A program made the translations under genes and the position numbers. This document shows positions 46,170 to 59,012 of a DNA stretch of 64,000 nt, piece by piece. The first letter of the stretch is position 1; each line of letters begins with the position of its first letter. The DNA is from Allium sativum (lineage: Eukaryota > Streptophyta > Magnoliopsida > Asparagales > Amaryllidaceae), in contig CM060915.1 of the NCBI GenBank assembly GCA_030737875.1, positions 900,677,177-900,741,176 of the forward strand, in the 5' to 3' direction. Under the pieces are notes generated by a model. The model saw nothing but the letters and a program-made list of their open reading frames with translations. It had not been told where the DNA came from and searched no databases.

Positions 46170-49100
46170 TGTTGGATCTAGATTAACCCTAGAGGGGGGG
46201 GGGGGGTGAATAGGGTTTATCACAGTTTTTGACTGAATTAAAAATCTAACGAGATATATAGTAATAATCAGATCACAGAATATAGAGGAAACAGAAATGC
46301 AGGAAATAAATCACACACAAATATACCCAGCTTCGGTAAAACCCTGCCTACTGATGCATTTCTAAGGTTTCTACTAGGTGATAGAACAGATCCCGCATAC
46401 AAGACCATGTACACTCGCAAACCCTGCTCCTATTCTAACCCTACGCTCAAATCCCTAGACTGATCGATATCTCCTCAATCAGATTTCCCCGAATTACAAC
46501 TCCGTAATCCGTAACCCAGATTTTACAGACTCTGAAACTGACAGTCAACACCCTGACTGATTTACTAGTGTTTTTTTTGTTACAGACCTAGAAACTATTT
46601 CAGAAGTTTACAGAAAGAAATACAAGAAATAATACAAATAAAAATAAAATTAAAAACAACTAGAAACCCTAGGATTTAAAAAGAGGGGTCATCCCCTTTT
46701 TAGCTCTTAAGCAAAAATGGGCTTAGTCCAAAACAAAATGGCCGGCCCCCCTTTCATATTTGTTCAACCCGATCTCCCTTTTGCTCTGAAGAAAAAATAT
46801 GGCGGCTAGGGTTTTAATGTTTGCCCCAAATTCAATCGCGATGGCTTCAGGTTGATGTAATCTGGTTCTCTAATGCCCGATCCCTTTTCTCTTTTGATCT
46901 GGAAAAGTATGGCGGCCTAGGGTTTCCACAAATCCCTAAATCGATCGATTAATTGCTTCTGGAATCAATTCTCTGATGGCTTAATAACTTGCGGCTTGCT
47001 TCTCTTCGATTTGGGAATTTACTCAATCGAAAACAGTGAGTTTTCTGAATTTTTCTGCTTTGAATTCCTTGCGAGTTGTTTTTGGTTTTTTTTTGATGGG
47101 TAGCTTTCCAGTGATGAATGGTTGTGTTTATAGGATTATAAAATCCGATAATTACTCTGATTTCGTTATATGGCTTGATTTGAATTCTACGTGTTTTCCT
47201 CTTTTGATTTTAATCACCTCGGCATAGAAAACAAAATGAATTTGCTGAACCTAGACTTGATTCTTCCCTTGAATGAATTCATACTTGACTTGATTTCAAA
47301 TTGTTGCCCTTTTTTTACCTGAGTACTGAATGATTTTTAGAAGGAAATGATTTGATTTTCTGCAAATTAATTGTCCCACAAAAATGCTTGCCAAATATGT
47401 TCTGCCGTGAGTAAAAACTGGAATCAATTAAAAGATTTTCCAAAAGTATTTCACTGGTTTCTGAAAATCATTTGCCATATATGCTCCATGACTGAAATCT
47501 GAAACTGCTGCCTTGAATTTTTGTGTAGTAACCATGATTTGTTGCCGAGAATCACATCTTTGATTTCCAAAAAAAATTGTGTATTTGGAAATGTTTTGCT
47601 CGAGAAGTAATTTCCTGAAATATACCATTTCTGGAAATAATTAAATGTAGAGAAAGATGTTATAATTTTTTTGATTCCTTGCCAAAACATATTCCATATA
47701 TTGCTACTTTTGAAAACTGTTTTTGCTGGAAATCATATTTCCAAAAGAATACTTGCCAATACTGGAAAATCTCTCATATTTTTAAACCTTGCCAAAATAT
47801 AATTTCCAGTTCTGTTTTGTGTATTGTTCTTGACCCATGCACCAATACGTATGTTCATTTCCATGTTATAAGCTGCTTCTTGAGCTCGACCACTTGCTGT
47901 TGAGTAATGCATGTGTACACACAAACTTGTAAAATGTGAGAACCACTGTGATGCTAAAATCTGCTGCTCCTCCATTTTCATATGCTGATACAGTCTTAAA
48001 ATACATTTATCATTCCTTTGTATTTTGGGTCCATACACACATATGTCATGTTGTTTACTTGCTGTCTTGACCCATTACATATATGCTCTGTCAAGTTTGC
48101 ACTCTTGAGCTCGACATGATCATTTTCCTCCTGTTTGCATATGCATATCTGGCTTGACCAGCTTCACCATAGAACCTGTACTCGACTATCTTGGCTATGT
48201 AAATGCTGATCACTGGTTCCACCCTTTCCTTCCTTGTGCATGCATGAAGGACCAAAAACACTTGTGCTTGTATGTTTCTGGCCATTTGGAGCTTGTGTGT
48301 TCTTGTTAAACTTGCTGCACTTGTTTCTTGGTACATTGGACCATGTAGTTAGATGTACTGTCTTGATCATGCATGCAGCTATGTTCATCTTCATTGCTCC
48401 TCGACACCTTGACTTGACTTGTGCACTACAGCATGCTCACATATTGCTACTCGTCTATGTTGCTTTGTTAACTCAATTGTAAATGATATGATGAACTGCT
48501 GTTCCACCATGTTGACCATTTCAGATTGTATTTCTTGAAAATGTTGCTGCCTTTTTGAACATGAACAAATACTTGTGTTGACATTTTGGCTTGGCTTATG
48601 GACTTTTTGGTTTGATTTTTACATTGAGTTGTTTTTCATGAATGCACTGAGTCGAGTTAGTCCATGTGGCTGCTCCTCAGTTCCACACTGATTGGCGAGG
48701 CAGTGCACACGTGTATACACGTGTGTACATGCAGCCATCAGACAATATTTTCTGTCCCTGTTCATATACAAACTAGCTAGACACAGATCAGATCAAGTCA
48801 TGAAAAATGATGAGAAACACACCAGAAATCTGAGGCAAAATAAAATTTTAAAAATAAAATTTATATTCGCCTATATACAGTTTCGTTTCTATTGCAGTGT
48901 ACTGTGTGTGTGTGTGTTTCATGTGACAGGTAAGAAGATGATGACTGGACTGACTGAGCTGTGAAGACTGGACTGACAGTGCTGTCTGACTAGGAGGCTG
49001 GAGAAAGACGACTAAAGAAGGAAGACATCATGTGTCATTGTTTAAGCAACAGTGTCAAAAAAATGTGTATATTGAGTTGTATGTAAATGATCAGTGATGT

Positions 49101-49479
49101 AGTGAAGAGCTTTGTATAAGAATGAGAGAATTGTACAGCTATTTGTAATAAACAAATTTGTTTGAAATAAAATATCATTCTATTGTTGTCAAACAAACTT
49201 GTCTAATTTATTCAGATTATTTACAAGTACAAATTCCTGTGACGTGTTTAAATAGTGGAGTTATAAACAGTTGTACTGTTTGAATGTTTGAGATATAATA
49301 TTATATTTAAATAAAATACTGTATGAGTATATGAATGTCTGTACAGTCGTATTCTATTTAAATATAAATATTATATTTTTGTCTGTGATAAATATATGAA
49401 ACAGTACAAACACATTTATAATAAAAATATATTTGGTTGTTATCATCAAACAAAAATCATATAATTGTTATATACAACA
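46170..49479 (-). mobile_element. 3' LTR of Sirevirus-like element G
   Basis: On the plus strand it starts TGTTGGATCTAG, with a CCTAGAGGGGGG run and GTGAATAGGG soon after, and ends TATACAACA at 49479 (3310 bp). The TGTTG...CAACA ends and the adjacent TCTCCCCCTTTTGATGATGA, which in sense is a purine tract after TCATCATCAAAAG, match the pattern of copia Sireviruses. Orientation is minus because the purine tract abuts the right end. The open frames inside are short and not protein-like. There is a GT-run near 48905-48917. Confidence 0.75.
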
Positions 49480-52400
49480 ATCTCCCCCTTTTGATGATGA
49501 CAAACAAATATGAAGATTTTGAATCTAATAAATGTGTTTGACAGTGAAGCAAACTCCCCCTATTTGAAAGCTCCCCCTATAACAGAAACTCCCCCTATGA
49601 CTGTGCATGAGTGAAAATTGAAATTTTGAACAGAAACTCCCCCTATGACTGTGCATGAGTGAAAAATGAAATTTCAAAATTAAAAATATTTATAAAATAT
49701 TCACTCATAAATCTCAAAATCTCAATCCATTCTCCCCCTTTTGTTATCATCAAAAGAATTCAGAATTTAAAAATGGATAAAAAATGACTAACAAATACAA
49801 TACCAACTTAAGAGGAAGAACAGTCATCATAAATCTCAATCCGTCAAACAAAAATCACAATATTCTAAGAACTGGTGGCATATCTCACATTGTAGAGAAT
49901 GACGGATTTACGATGAATTTTATATAAAATGGGGAGAGTAAAAAATGTGTTCCAATTATTTTCCAAAGAATTTTTATAAAAGTGAGGTTCAAAACCATAG
50001 ATGGAATTTGGACTATAATTAATAATTCAATCTGAGTGATAAAATCGAATAATCTCAAATCTCAATACCTATCAATCAACAAATCATAATACGTCATAAG
50101 ATTTTAACACATTTCACAGATTGGAAGATGGATTGATAGGCTGTTTTTATACTCAGAGGAGAATTTCAAATTTATTTCTGTTTTTAGCACTTTATTCTCT
50201 TTTTTTTATCTTTTTTTTAATTTAAGAGCACACTGACCACGCATAACCAGAGCTTGGATTTTTAAATGGGATCAGTCGCAGCTTAAATTATAAGATGTCT
50301 CATAATCATGCATAACCAGAGCTTGGATTTTTAAATGAGGTTAGAGACACTCTTATATATTAATTATATTTTTATCATTTCCAGCTTTAAAAAAAACTCC
50401 TCGGTATATGAAACCAAATATGGATGATAGAAATGTGGTAGGTACAGAAATGGACTGTGAAATAAATTTCTAAATTAATTATATTATGAAATATGACCAA
50501 CTGTACCGGGATCATTGACAATTCTCAATTTCACTAATTCTGAATAATAATATAGTCATATTTCCATCACGAATATTTCCACTGTTTATTCAAAATGATT
50601 TTTTAAAAGAAAACCCTCCATATTTATATAAAATCATAACGGATGGCAGAAGGATGATAAATAATGAAGATGGTCGTGAAATAATTGCCAGTTCAAAGAT
50701 ATTATAATAAACGTTCAACCATCATGAAAAAATTTAAATCAAATCTCCTCTTGTTGTGAAATATAATGCAGTCACAATTCATCACAAATTCAAATTCTAA
50801 TAATATTTTTTTGATGAATTATAACTACAGTTCAATTCGGATATTGATTTCAATTTCTGAATGAATAATCAATAAATAGTTTTAAAATTGAAAATCAATT
50901 TCAAGATGAAATTAAACATAAAACAAATGAATCTATACAGGGTGCAGATAATTCAAAAAAAAAAACAGATAAGTGATAAAGCTGATACCAATTGTAGTCT
51001 TCTTTATCGAGGAATTTAATTACACCCTGATGGACTATCATGGACATCTCAGACCAAAGAAATTTAAACACAAACCCAGCCAGACAAATTTAGCACATTT
51101 ATTTGTATAAGGCAAAAAAAATGTATGGATCTATACAAGGTGAAAATTTGAAACTAAGTACAGATGGGTGAGAAAAAATATAAGGCGCTTCTGATACCAC
51201 TTGGTGTCTCTATTTACGAGGAATTTTAACATGGTACTGAACAAGAATGTCATAGACAAAAAAAAATAATTAAGTACCAAGCCCAACCAGATGAGATAAT
51301 AGATTATGCACATGTATCGGAGCAACACAGAACATAGTTTCAAATCATACTGGTCAAGATGATGGCCACATATGATGAATCATGATCTAATGATTAAAAT
51401 ACTGTTTACTTGAAATCATTTGAAGAATATGAAAATTTCAGGATTCAATGAATCGATCACACCAGGTTATTAATTTCAGCTTCAAGATATGTGTGAGATT
51501 CAATAAATCAATAATTTCAAATGATTTTAAACAAACAGATATTCAAATCAAATTATCATGAAATAACAGTGATTTTTAAGACTATATGTTCAAAGAATTT
51601 TCAAGTTATATAAGAGAAATCTCATATCATTTACATCAAGCTTGAGAGATAATTCATGATTAAAAATAATTTATTTGAAATCACTTGAATCAATATCAAG
51701 TTTGAGATATAATGAATTATTCACACAAGATTGATAATTTCAAATTTAGGTGGTATGTGATATTCAAAATATCTAGAATTCCAGATGATTTCAAACAAAA
51801 ACAAATTTCAACCATGATGATAAAAAAATGAATTTCAAGATGTATCACTGATTCAAAGACAATTTAAAATATTCAAGCCAATCTGAAATTTTCTGAAATG
51901 ATCACAACTGATGAATAACAGTGCTGTAAAGAGTATAAATTTTCAAGCCCTCCCAAACTGAATTAGAGGAAACTCAAGACAGCATAAATGTGTGAAATTT
52001 CATTAACTATTAAAATCTTCAAAACAATTTAGAATTCAGATTAACAGTGTTCAAGATATAACAAGAATACGTCAACACCGTTAGGAATTCAGAAAACAGA
52101 AAATGAATTTCAAAACAATTGCAAAAAAAAATTCAGTATCTGGAAATGATTAAAAGTATTAGAGTTCTATACACGCAAAACAAATTTCCAGAATATCATG
52201 AATACTGCAATTCAAGAAGCAAAAAAAAAATATGGCAGTGATAAATCAAATTAGAATAGACAGAAGAAAGAGATAGAAGGGAGAAGAAGAAGAAATAAAC
52301 AAGAAAAAAAAACAGAAAATATTTACAGAGGTGAGTTTAGAGAACATACCAGAATTCAGCGTAAATCAGAATCTCTAACTCATCAGTCTTGGCTTAAGGA

Positions 52401-52504
52401 ACTGTGAATGATTACAGTAGTATTGAGCAGCTTGAATTCAAATTTCTTTTGCTTTGCAGTTCCTCAGCCTCCTTCAGTACCTAACTGTTAAAAGGATCGA
52501 GTGG
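49480..52504 (-). mobile_element. Interior of G adjacent to its 3' LTR
   Basis: About 3 kb of AT-rich, non-coding sequence. CTCCCCCT motifs (purine tracts in sense) occur at about 49482, 49553, 49570, 49589, 49638 and 49732; repeated polypurine tracts before the 3' LTR are a known Sirevirus trait. CAGAAACTCCCCCTATGACT followed by GTGCATGAGTG occurs twice (49579 and 49630 area). No integrase, RT or envelope-like frame is seen. Element F interrupts G at 52504/52505. Confidence 0.65.
50931..51326. repeat. Diverged ~200-bp tandem duplication in G
   Basis: Two imperfect copies begin ATCTATACA(G/A)GGTG at 50931 and 51129. Each contains GATACCA followed by a TTTA(T/C)CGAGGAATTT-like block and CCCA(G/A)CCAGA. 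In minus sense each copy carries TGGTATCAG, a partial primer-site match (50984-50990 and 51193-51199). Confidence 0.6.
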
Positions 52505-54561
52505 TGAAGCGACCCGAACTTCCCCGGTCTCCGAAGAGATGAGAAAGAACGAATTACTGTGAGGGCAAGACAAATCAGAACGCAGACGGAAGAACATTTC
52601 ATTGCTATTACAACAATTCCATCAGATACAAGAATATACAGAGTATAATTGAATAAATTACATTCGATAAATATCAGAGATTACAATAAATTACATAGCA
52701 GCGGAAAATAATACAAAACACAACTGAAGGTGATATACGGATACAGAGCTTTCCGGATATCATTCCAGCTATAAACCAGGATCCTATGAATATAAATCTG
52801 CAAAACCAAAACTACTAGTTGCCCGTGTGGAAAATAGGGGCACCCAGAGTTTAGGTTAAAACAATAAACTCCAGGTCAGTCATGTGACTGGTGTGAGAAT
52901 TAAAACAGTTATTTAAAACTTTACTTTAAAAGAGAGTAATTCAAGGGACCACGCCGTATAACACGGAACGGGTTTCCTCCCAAGAATACCAGTGCATAGA
53001 ATAAACAGCGCAATGCTTTTTCGAAAAATGAAGCTATTATAAGACCCATGTCCCATCACACAATGCAACGCAAGCCGGAGGATAGAGTTTTCCCTTATAA
53101 TAGCCAAATATGCTTGGTACGTTTAAAACAAATCATTTGATACTATAATAAGTGTATAGTGTCAAAACAATTTCAATCATAAATATGAATCATAGGCGGC
53201 ATGGGTACCATATATCATGTCGCCATACTAGTTCTACAATTAAAACCGCCATACACGTATTGGAAATTGGATTTTCGTCGTGAGTCGAGGCAAGGGGGGA
53301 GATCCTCTCCACTTCGAGACACTCTAGCAAATGCCTCGGGACTACACACTCTGGGCAACCCCGGATGCGGCTAGGCCGGTCCTCACTTACGTTAGAGGAT
53401 TAATTATGCCTGAACACACGTTTCCCGGTCCTTACAGACCTATAATCGAGGCGCCTCATTCCAACAACCACAAAGGTGAAAAGTATATAAATGTCAGGCT
53501 GGTAAGTCACTGACACCACCAAAGCTAGAAAGAAACGTCGTGCTCTCCCAGCGGTCCGTATCCCGTTTTTGACTCATACCGAGGTCTGAGGCTCGCGAAT
53601 CCACGCTATACACAAAGCTGCCACGTAGGCCATGCTTTGATCATCAACCACAAGACTTTGCTTTTCAACAGAAGCCTTGATCCTTGCAACTCAACATGCC
53701 ACACAGGCAATTCATGCCATGCGATTGATATCTATCGATATATAACCTCTAAGCTCGTACGTCTCAGAGAAGGGCGTTAAGCAAGAGAATAAATTCTCCG
53801 TCGCCAAACAGATATATATTTAACAGAAATCAATCAACACAGAATAAAATCCAATGTCAGACACACAATCCATTTACAAGTTCGTTCTGGGTCTGAACGA
53901 AACCGGAGGCACTTTCCTCGCTTATCCATCGATCTCCACATACGTCTGGACGACCACCAACTATTTCCGTCCTCTTGGGTGTACAGCCCAATCAGGATCG
54001 TTAGTAATTACCCAAACGATGTGAAGACTTCCGGTCTTCAACCACCGTCTTCATCTTCGACATATCATCGAATCGGTTATTCAGAATGGGTATAAACCCG
54101 GACTTTCCGAACAACCCGCGTATATTAAAAACAAATGTTACACAAACACAACATACGCCTCATTCCAATTCATATTCTCAGGGAAAGGTTCCCATTAATT
54201 TTATCCAAGATAAATTCTTTAAAATTTATCCTTTAATCTTCCTTTGGATGTCATTTCAAACCAAATTATGGTTTTCCAAACTAGTCGGGATTAACGAACC
54301 ACACCGAAGTAATTATTTATTTTATTTCCCAATCCCAACCTATTCATCCCATGAAGCAAAACTGGTAACACTCCATATCTAACACCACGGTGTTTTCGGT
54401 AAAATTAATTACCATTTCACGTTCAAATCTAATTAAAGATTTAACTATCGTTCTGGAGTAAAACTGGTGATACTCCATTCTCGCTCATTTCTAAATTTGA
54501 TAATTAAGATTATCAATTCACATTTCAGTCTAATTGTAAATTCATTAAAACTCCTTTTATT

Positions 54562-54765
54562 GGGTTAAAGAACTAGTGTCATTTAAAACACAGTCCACGA
54601 CAAACCCAAATCACATTTTATTTATTATCGGGTTAAAGAACTAGTGTTATTTAAAACACAGTCCACGACAAACCCAAATCACATTTTATTTATTATCAGG
54701 TTAAAGAACTAGTGTTATTTAAAACACAGTCCACGACAAACCCATAAATCAATTCTATTTAAACC
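54562..54765. repeat. 68-bp tandem repeat, three copies
   Basis: Units start at 54562, 54630 and 54698 with (G/A)GGTTAAAGAACTAGTGT and hold AAAACACAGTCCACGACAAA. The right LTR has only two (62076 and 62144), so one copy was gained or lost since insertion. Confidence 0.92.
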
Positions 54766-55378
54766 CATTTCAAATCCAATTTATTTATTTAAAAATAAAT
54801 GGGTTTTAATTTCAGTTCAAAACTAGTTCATTTCGATAAAAATCTATTTTTGTCTTTTCAAATATGGAGTTTTTCAACCCAATTTTTCCCCAATCATTTC
54901 TTATGATTTTACACAAATTATTACTATTTTTAATAATTTTATCAAGGCCCGTACAGTCGATTTCCATCAACGGCAATCGAACTGCACTTACAGCGACCTT
55001 TTCCAAACTTGATTTGGACGTATCTCCAAATCCAACCGTTAGATTTTAAATTTCTAATATTCGTTAGAAAGCTCTTTTCGATACGAACCCAACGTTTCCG
55101 GTTTTAGGAGAATCCGACGGTCGGATCTCCCGTAATGTCCGTTTGAAATAAATGGTCGAAATTCACGAACTGTTGCGGCGCGGCGTGTTCTATTCAGGCC
55201 ATTATATTATATATATAATATATATTTCGTCGATTTCTATTTAAAACGAATTTTATAAATCGTTTTAAATTCATTTCAAAAACAATTTCAACTTCCATTT
55301 CAATTCAAATCAAAATTAAATTTTGCTTTATAAATTCGTTTTAAAATTCATTTCTATTCAATTCAAATTTCAATTCAA

Positions 55379-55860
55379 TTTGAATTCATTTCAATTCGTT
55401 TCCAATTCAATTCGAATTCGTTTTCAATTAAATTCGAATTGGTTTTATATTCAATTCAATTCAAATTCGTTATCTATTCAATTCAATTCGAATTCGTTAA
55501 CTATTCAATTCAATTCAAATTCGTTATTTATCCAATTCAATTCGAATTCGTTAACTATTCAATTCAATTCGAATTCGTTATTTATTCAATTCGAATTCGT
55601 TATTTATTCAATTCGAATTCAATTTGTTATTTATTCAATTCGAATTCAATTCAAATCAAATTCGTTTTCTATTCTATTCAAATTCAATTGATTTTCTATT
55701 CTATTCAAATTCAATTGATTTTCTATTCTATTCAAATTCAATTGATTTTCTATTCTATTCAAATTCAATTGATTTTCTATTCTATTCAAATTTGATTGAT
55801 TTTCTATTCTATTCAAATTCATTTCAAAATATTCGATTTCGAAATCACCCTTCAATATTC
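55379..55860. repeat. 27-bp arrays in LTR of F
   Basis: First array: CTATTCAATTCAATTCGAAT plus TCGTTAA units. Second array: TTTTCTATTCTATTCAAATT plus CAATTGA units. Both have a 27-bp period, so stop-free frames of 9-residue repeats appear; these are not taken as genes. Confidence 0.9.
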
Positions 55861-55924
55861 ATTTTTAAATGAATAAAATCGATATAAATATCGTTCACGT
55901 CAAAATGGCGTCAATCTAATCAAC

Positions 55925-56110
55925 ACGGCTTCATATATTTCTATTTTCAAATATTCTATTTCAAATATTTCCTTTTCAAACATTTCTATTTCAAATATTT
56001 CGTTTTCAAATATTTCTATTTCAAATATTTCGTTTTCAAATATTTCTACTTCAAATATTTCTATTTCAAATATTTCTACTACAAATATTTCTATTTCAAA
56101 TATTTCGTTC
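55925..56110. repeat. 15/30-bp TTTCAAATATTTC array in LTR of F
   Basis: Alternating TATTTCAAATATTTC and GTTTTCAAATATTTC half-units. The right LTR copy (63412-63618) has an additional unit. Confidence 0.9.
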
Positions 56111-57054
56111 AACACATGACTAATCTCAACGGATGAGTACTGTCAACACATGAACCTTTATTTTATATTATTCTTTATTTTCAAAATTGGAATGAGGCCC
56201 AATCAATCACCATATAATATTAATTTTATGGATTTTCATACATCACACGTATATAATAGCATTGAAAAATAATCAACCATCAACCAAAGTGAACTACACT
56301 GTATAAGCATCAAATATAGATATCTAACGCTTATAACAGCCTGTCAATCAATCGATCGACATATTTAATCAACCAGGATGAGTGAACTTCAAATTTCATC
56401 CCAACACCCATGTGGGGTTTCAAACAATCAAACACAGATTTTATTTGTGCAGTTGGGCGATGTGTAAAATTTATCGTCCCAATCAATGTCAGTCAAATCA
56501 GTGTACATAAACAAACCGTTCGGTTTGTAAATGAATATTTATTTATTCACATTCACTATATTCATATTCACGTTAAAAATTATATTTTTAACGATAAAAC
56601 ATTTTATTTTAACATATGAATTTCTATTCAATTCATTTATTCAATAAAATGATATTTTTATTTTTCTAGCATATTTTAGAAAATTTCGGCGGCATAACGG
56701 CACGATACTAGAAACGGGACAAGGCCTAGCCTTATCCCCGGTCTAGTGAAGGCCCACGCCATTCACACATCAATCAAATCCATTCATTTCACCAAACAAT
56801 TCAATTCAAACCAAATAATCTAACTAACTACACAACCAAACAATTAAACAAACAAGCCATCCATGGTCTGTGGATGACGGGTGTCGGGTGCTAATAAACA
56901 CCGTCTGCATCCTAGTATATATATATAACTAGAAAAAAGAAATTAAAGAGTGAGAAATTCTCACCGATAGCTAAATCCAACATCACGACTCTTCATATGT
57001 AGGAAATCTTCATCGTCTTGCTCTTCATCACTTTCGTCGCCCGTATCCACTACA

Positions 57055-57600
57055 TATATAAAAATCACACATTTTTATATTGCTGTCTTTTTTAAAATAA
57101 AAATCACATTTTTATTTGTTTACTTTCAATTTTAAAAATCATATTTTTACAATCACTTCATATATTTAAAAATCGAATTTTTACTATGCTATTCAATATA
57201 TAAAAATCGAATTTTTTCCTTTGCTATATGGATAAAAATTCTATTTTTACATTGCTCTATATAGATAAAAATTATATTTTTACCTCGCTATTCTCCATAT
57301 AAAAATCTCGCCTTTTCAAATATATCATTATAAAAATCACATTTTTATTTTGCTACACATATAAAGATGATATTTCTAATATTCCTATCATGTAAAAATT
57401 ATATTTTTAATTCTCTACATAAACAAAAATCATATTTTTACATCTTCTATATAGTAAAGATTATATTTTTAATACTTTAAAAATATAAAAATCATATTTT
57501 TATTACTTTAAAAATATAAAAATCATATTTTTCTATGCTATACGAATATAAAAAAAATCAAATTCTTCTATGCTATACGAATATAAAAAAAATCAAATTC
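57055..57600. repeat. Array of AAAAAT-TTTTT palindromes
   Basis: About 15 imperfect copies of TAAAAATCATATTTTTA, spaced roughly 30 bp, each a short inverted repeat. The central four bases vary while the A and T arms are kept. Confidence 0.8.
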
Positions 57601-57640
57601 TCATAAACAAACTGATTTTATAAATAGAAATAAAATTAAA

Positions 57641-57960
57641 ACTTACAAATTTTGGTCGAAGGGGGGGGGGGGGGGCTGTGCTTCTTCGTCGGAGGTCAAG
57701 GAGGTGGAAGGGAGGGCGGAGGTCAAGCGAAGGGGGGGGGCTGTCACGGTTGCGTGCAAGGGGGGGGGGGTCTTCGCGGTTGCGCGCAAGGGGGGTCTCC
57801 GATCTGACGAGGAGGGGGGGAGGGCTTCGCGGTTGCGCACAGGGGGGGGGGGTCTTCGATCTGACGAGGGGGGAAGGGCTTCGCGGTCTCACGCGATAGG
57901 AGGAGGAGAGAAGAAGAAGGCGGAGGATCGGAGGGGGCTGCGATGTGGGGGCGATGGAAG
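57641..57960 (-). other. C-rich leader-like block with splice donor in LTR of F
   Basis: On the plus strand this block has several G-runs of 7-15 and GGTTGCG(C/T)GCAAGGGG repeats. In the sense strand it is C-rich and ends in AAAATTTGTAAGT, a consensus splice donor at 57646-57641. It stands out sharply from the AT-rich surroundings. Frames on both strands (for example a Pro/Arg-rich 99-codon frame on the minus strand) are low-complexity. Confidence 0.6.
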
Positions 57961-58978
57961 GCGGCGCTGCCTCCTGAGGAGCGGCGGCACGGATCGACAG
58001 GGCTCTGCCCCTTTTTTTATTTCGTTTGATTTGAAAAAAATGAACGGGGGGCCTGATAAAGGAATGAAGGTAGAGAGAGGAAATTAATTTTCAATTAATT
58101 TTAAATTCAAAAAGTTGACTTTTTATTTCGACCTCTAAACGAGGCCCACCGCCTGTCGTCCATAGCGGTTTACCCCCATTCCGAACACAATGGGATATGT
58201 ATCGCAAGCTGATTCGATCGTTTCGATTAGTTTTCGTCAAAATCAACATATAACTCTATATATTGAATTTGAACGCGCATTTCAATTTACTGGGGTCACA
58301 TACAAACTCTAAAAATTGCAGGAAAATATTTTCTAGCTTCGTATTGACGATACGGTCCTAACAAAACTAGTTTCGTCGAATTCTGAGGCCGTTGGAAAAA
58401 TGACCATTTTCCAGTCGATTAAAATCAACTGAAACTGGTCAAACGCGTTTTCCTTTGCCACGCTTACATATTGATTCAAAAAATTATGAAATTTGGAATC
58501 TAGCAATAATTTGACATCACGGACCCAACAAAAGTGGTTTCGTCGATATCCGAGGTCATGTGCAAAATGTCTATTTTTAAGGGCCTGAATTCCATAGCGA
58601 CTATTCAGAATTTTCATTTGGACATATCTTTTGATCCCCACTATGAAATTTCAATTTTTCGGATTCGCTGGAAAGATATTCTCAAATAGATCCTATTATT
58701 TTTAGTTTCACTAAAATCCGGATTGTTTTGCACCCGGTACATTCAATTGAAGTTTGAAATCGAATTATCGAACTACCGCGCCATTTTCAATTCCTTTTAT
58801 AATTATATATAAATATTTATATTCTAACGACGACATATATAAATATATTCGTTCGAATTATATTCAAAATAAATTTCTCGTCGATATTATTTAAAATAAT
58901 CTATTTTGAATATTCAAAATTCGCTAAAATTGCCAAAATAAAAATTTTAAACTGGCCCAGATTTTCCGGGTTATTACA

Positions 58979-59012
58979 ATCTCCCCCACTTAAAAATTTT
59001 CATCCCCGAAAA
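58979..59012 (-). other. Polypurine tract and stem-loop of F
   Basis: In sense AAGTGGGGGAGAT lies next to the 3' LTR. Upstream TTTTCG (59012-59007) pairs with TGAAAA (59002-58997) around GGGA, including one G-T pair. Confidence 0.75.

Larger units (their letters stand above)
52505..58978 (-). mobile_element. 3' LTR of gypsy element F (6.5 kb)
   Basis: On the plus strand it starts TGAAGCGACCCGAAC and ends CCGGGTTATTACA; in sense it starts TGTAATAACCCGG. Its first part on the plus strand, about 52505-56490, matches 60019-64000 with few differences. The length is 6474 bp, very long for an LTR. It contains a 68-bp triplication, three AT-rich arrays, a palindrome array, a G-rich block and a duplicated stretch (58346 and 58514). 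The left flank AGTGG would be one target duplication; the other lies outside the window. Confidence 0.88.

Noticed and set aside
55323..55872. Open frames of 82-122 codons rich in Phe, Asn, Ser and Ile
   Set aside because: Produced by 27-bp repeats whose period is a multiple of three; both strands and several frames stay open. No real codon signal.
57593..58087. Pro/Arg-rich and Gly/Arg-rich frames on both strands
   Set aside because: Low-complexity translation of G-runs and CpG-rich repeats; a leader exon ending at a donor explains the block better.
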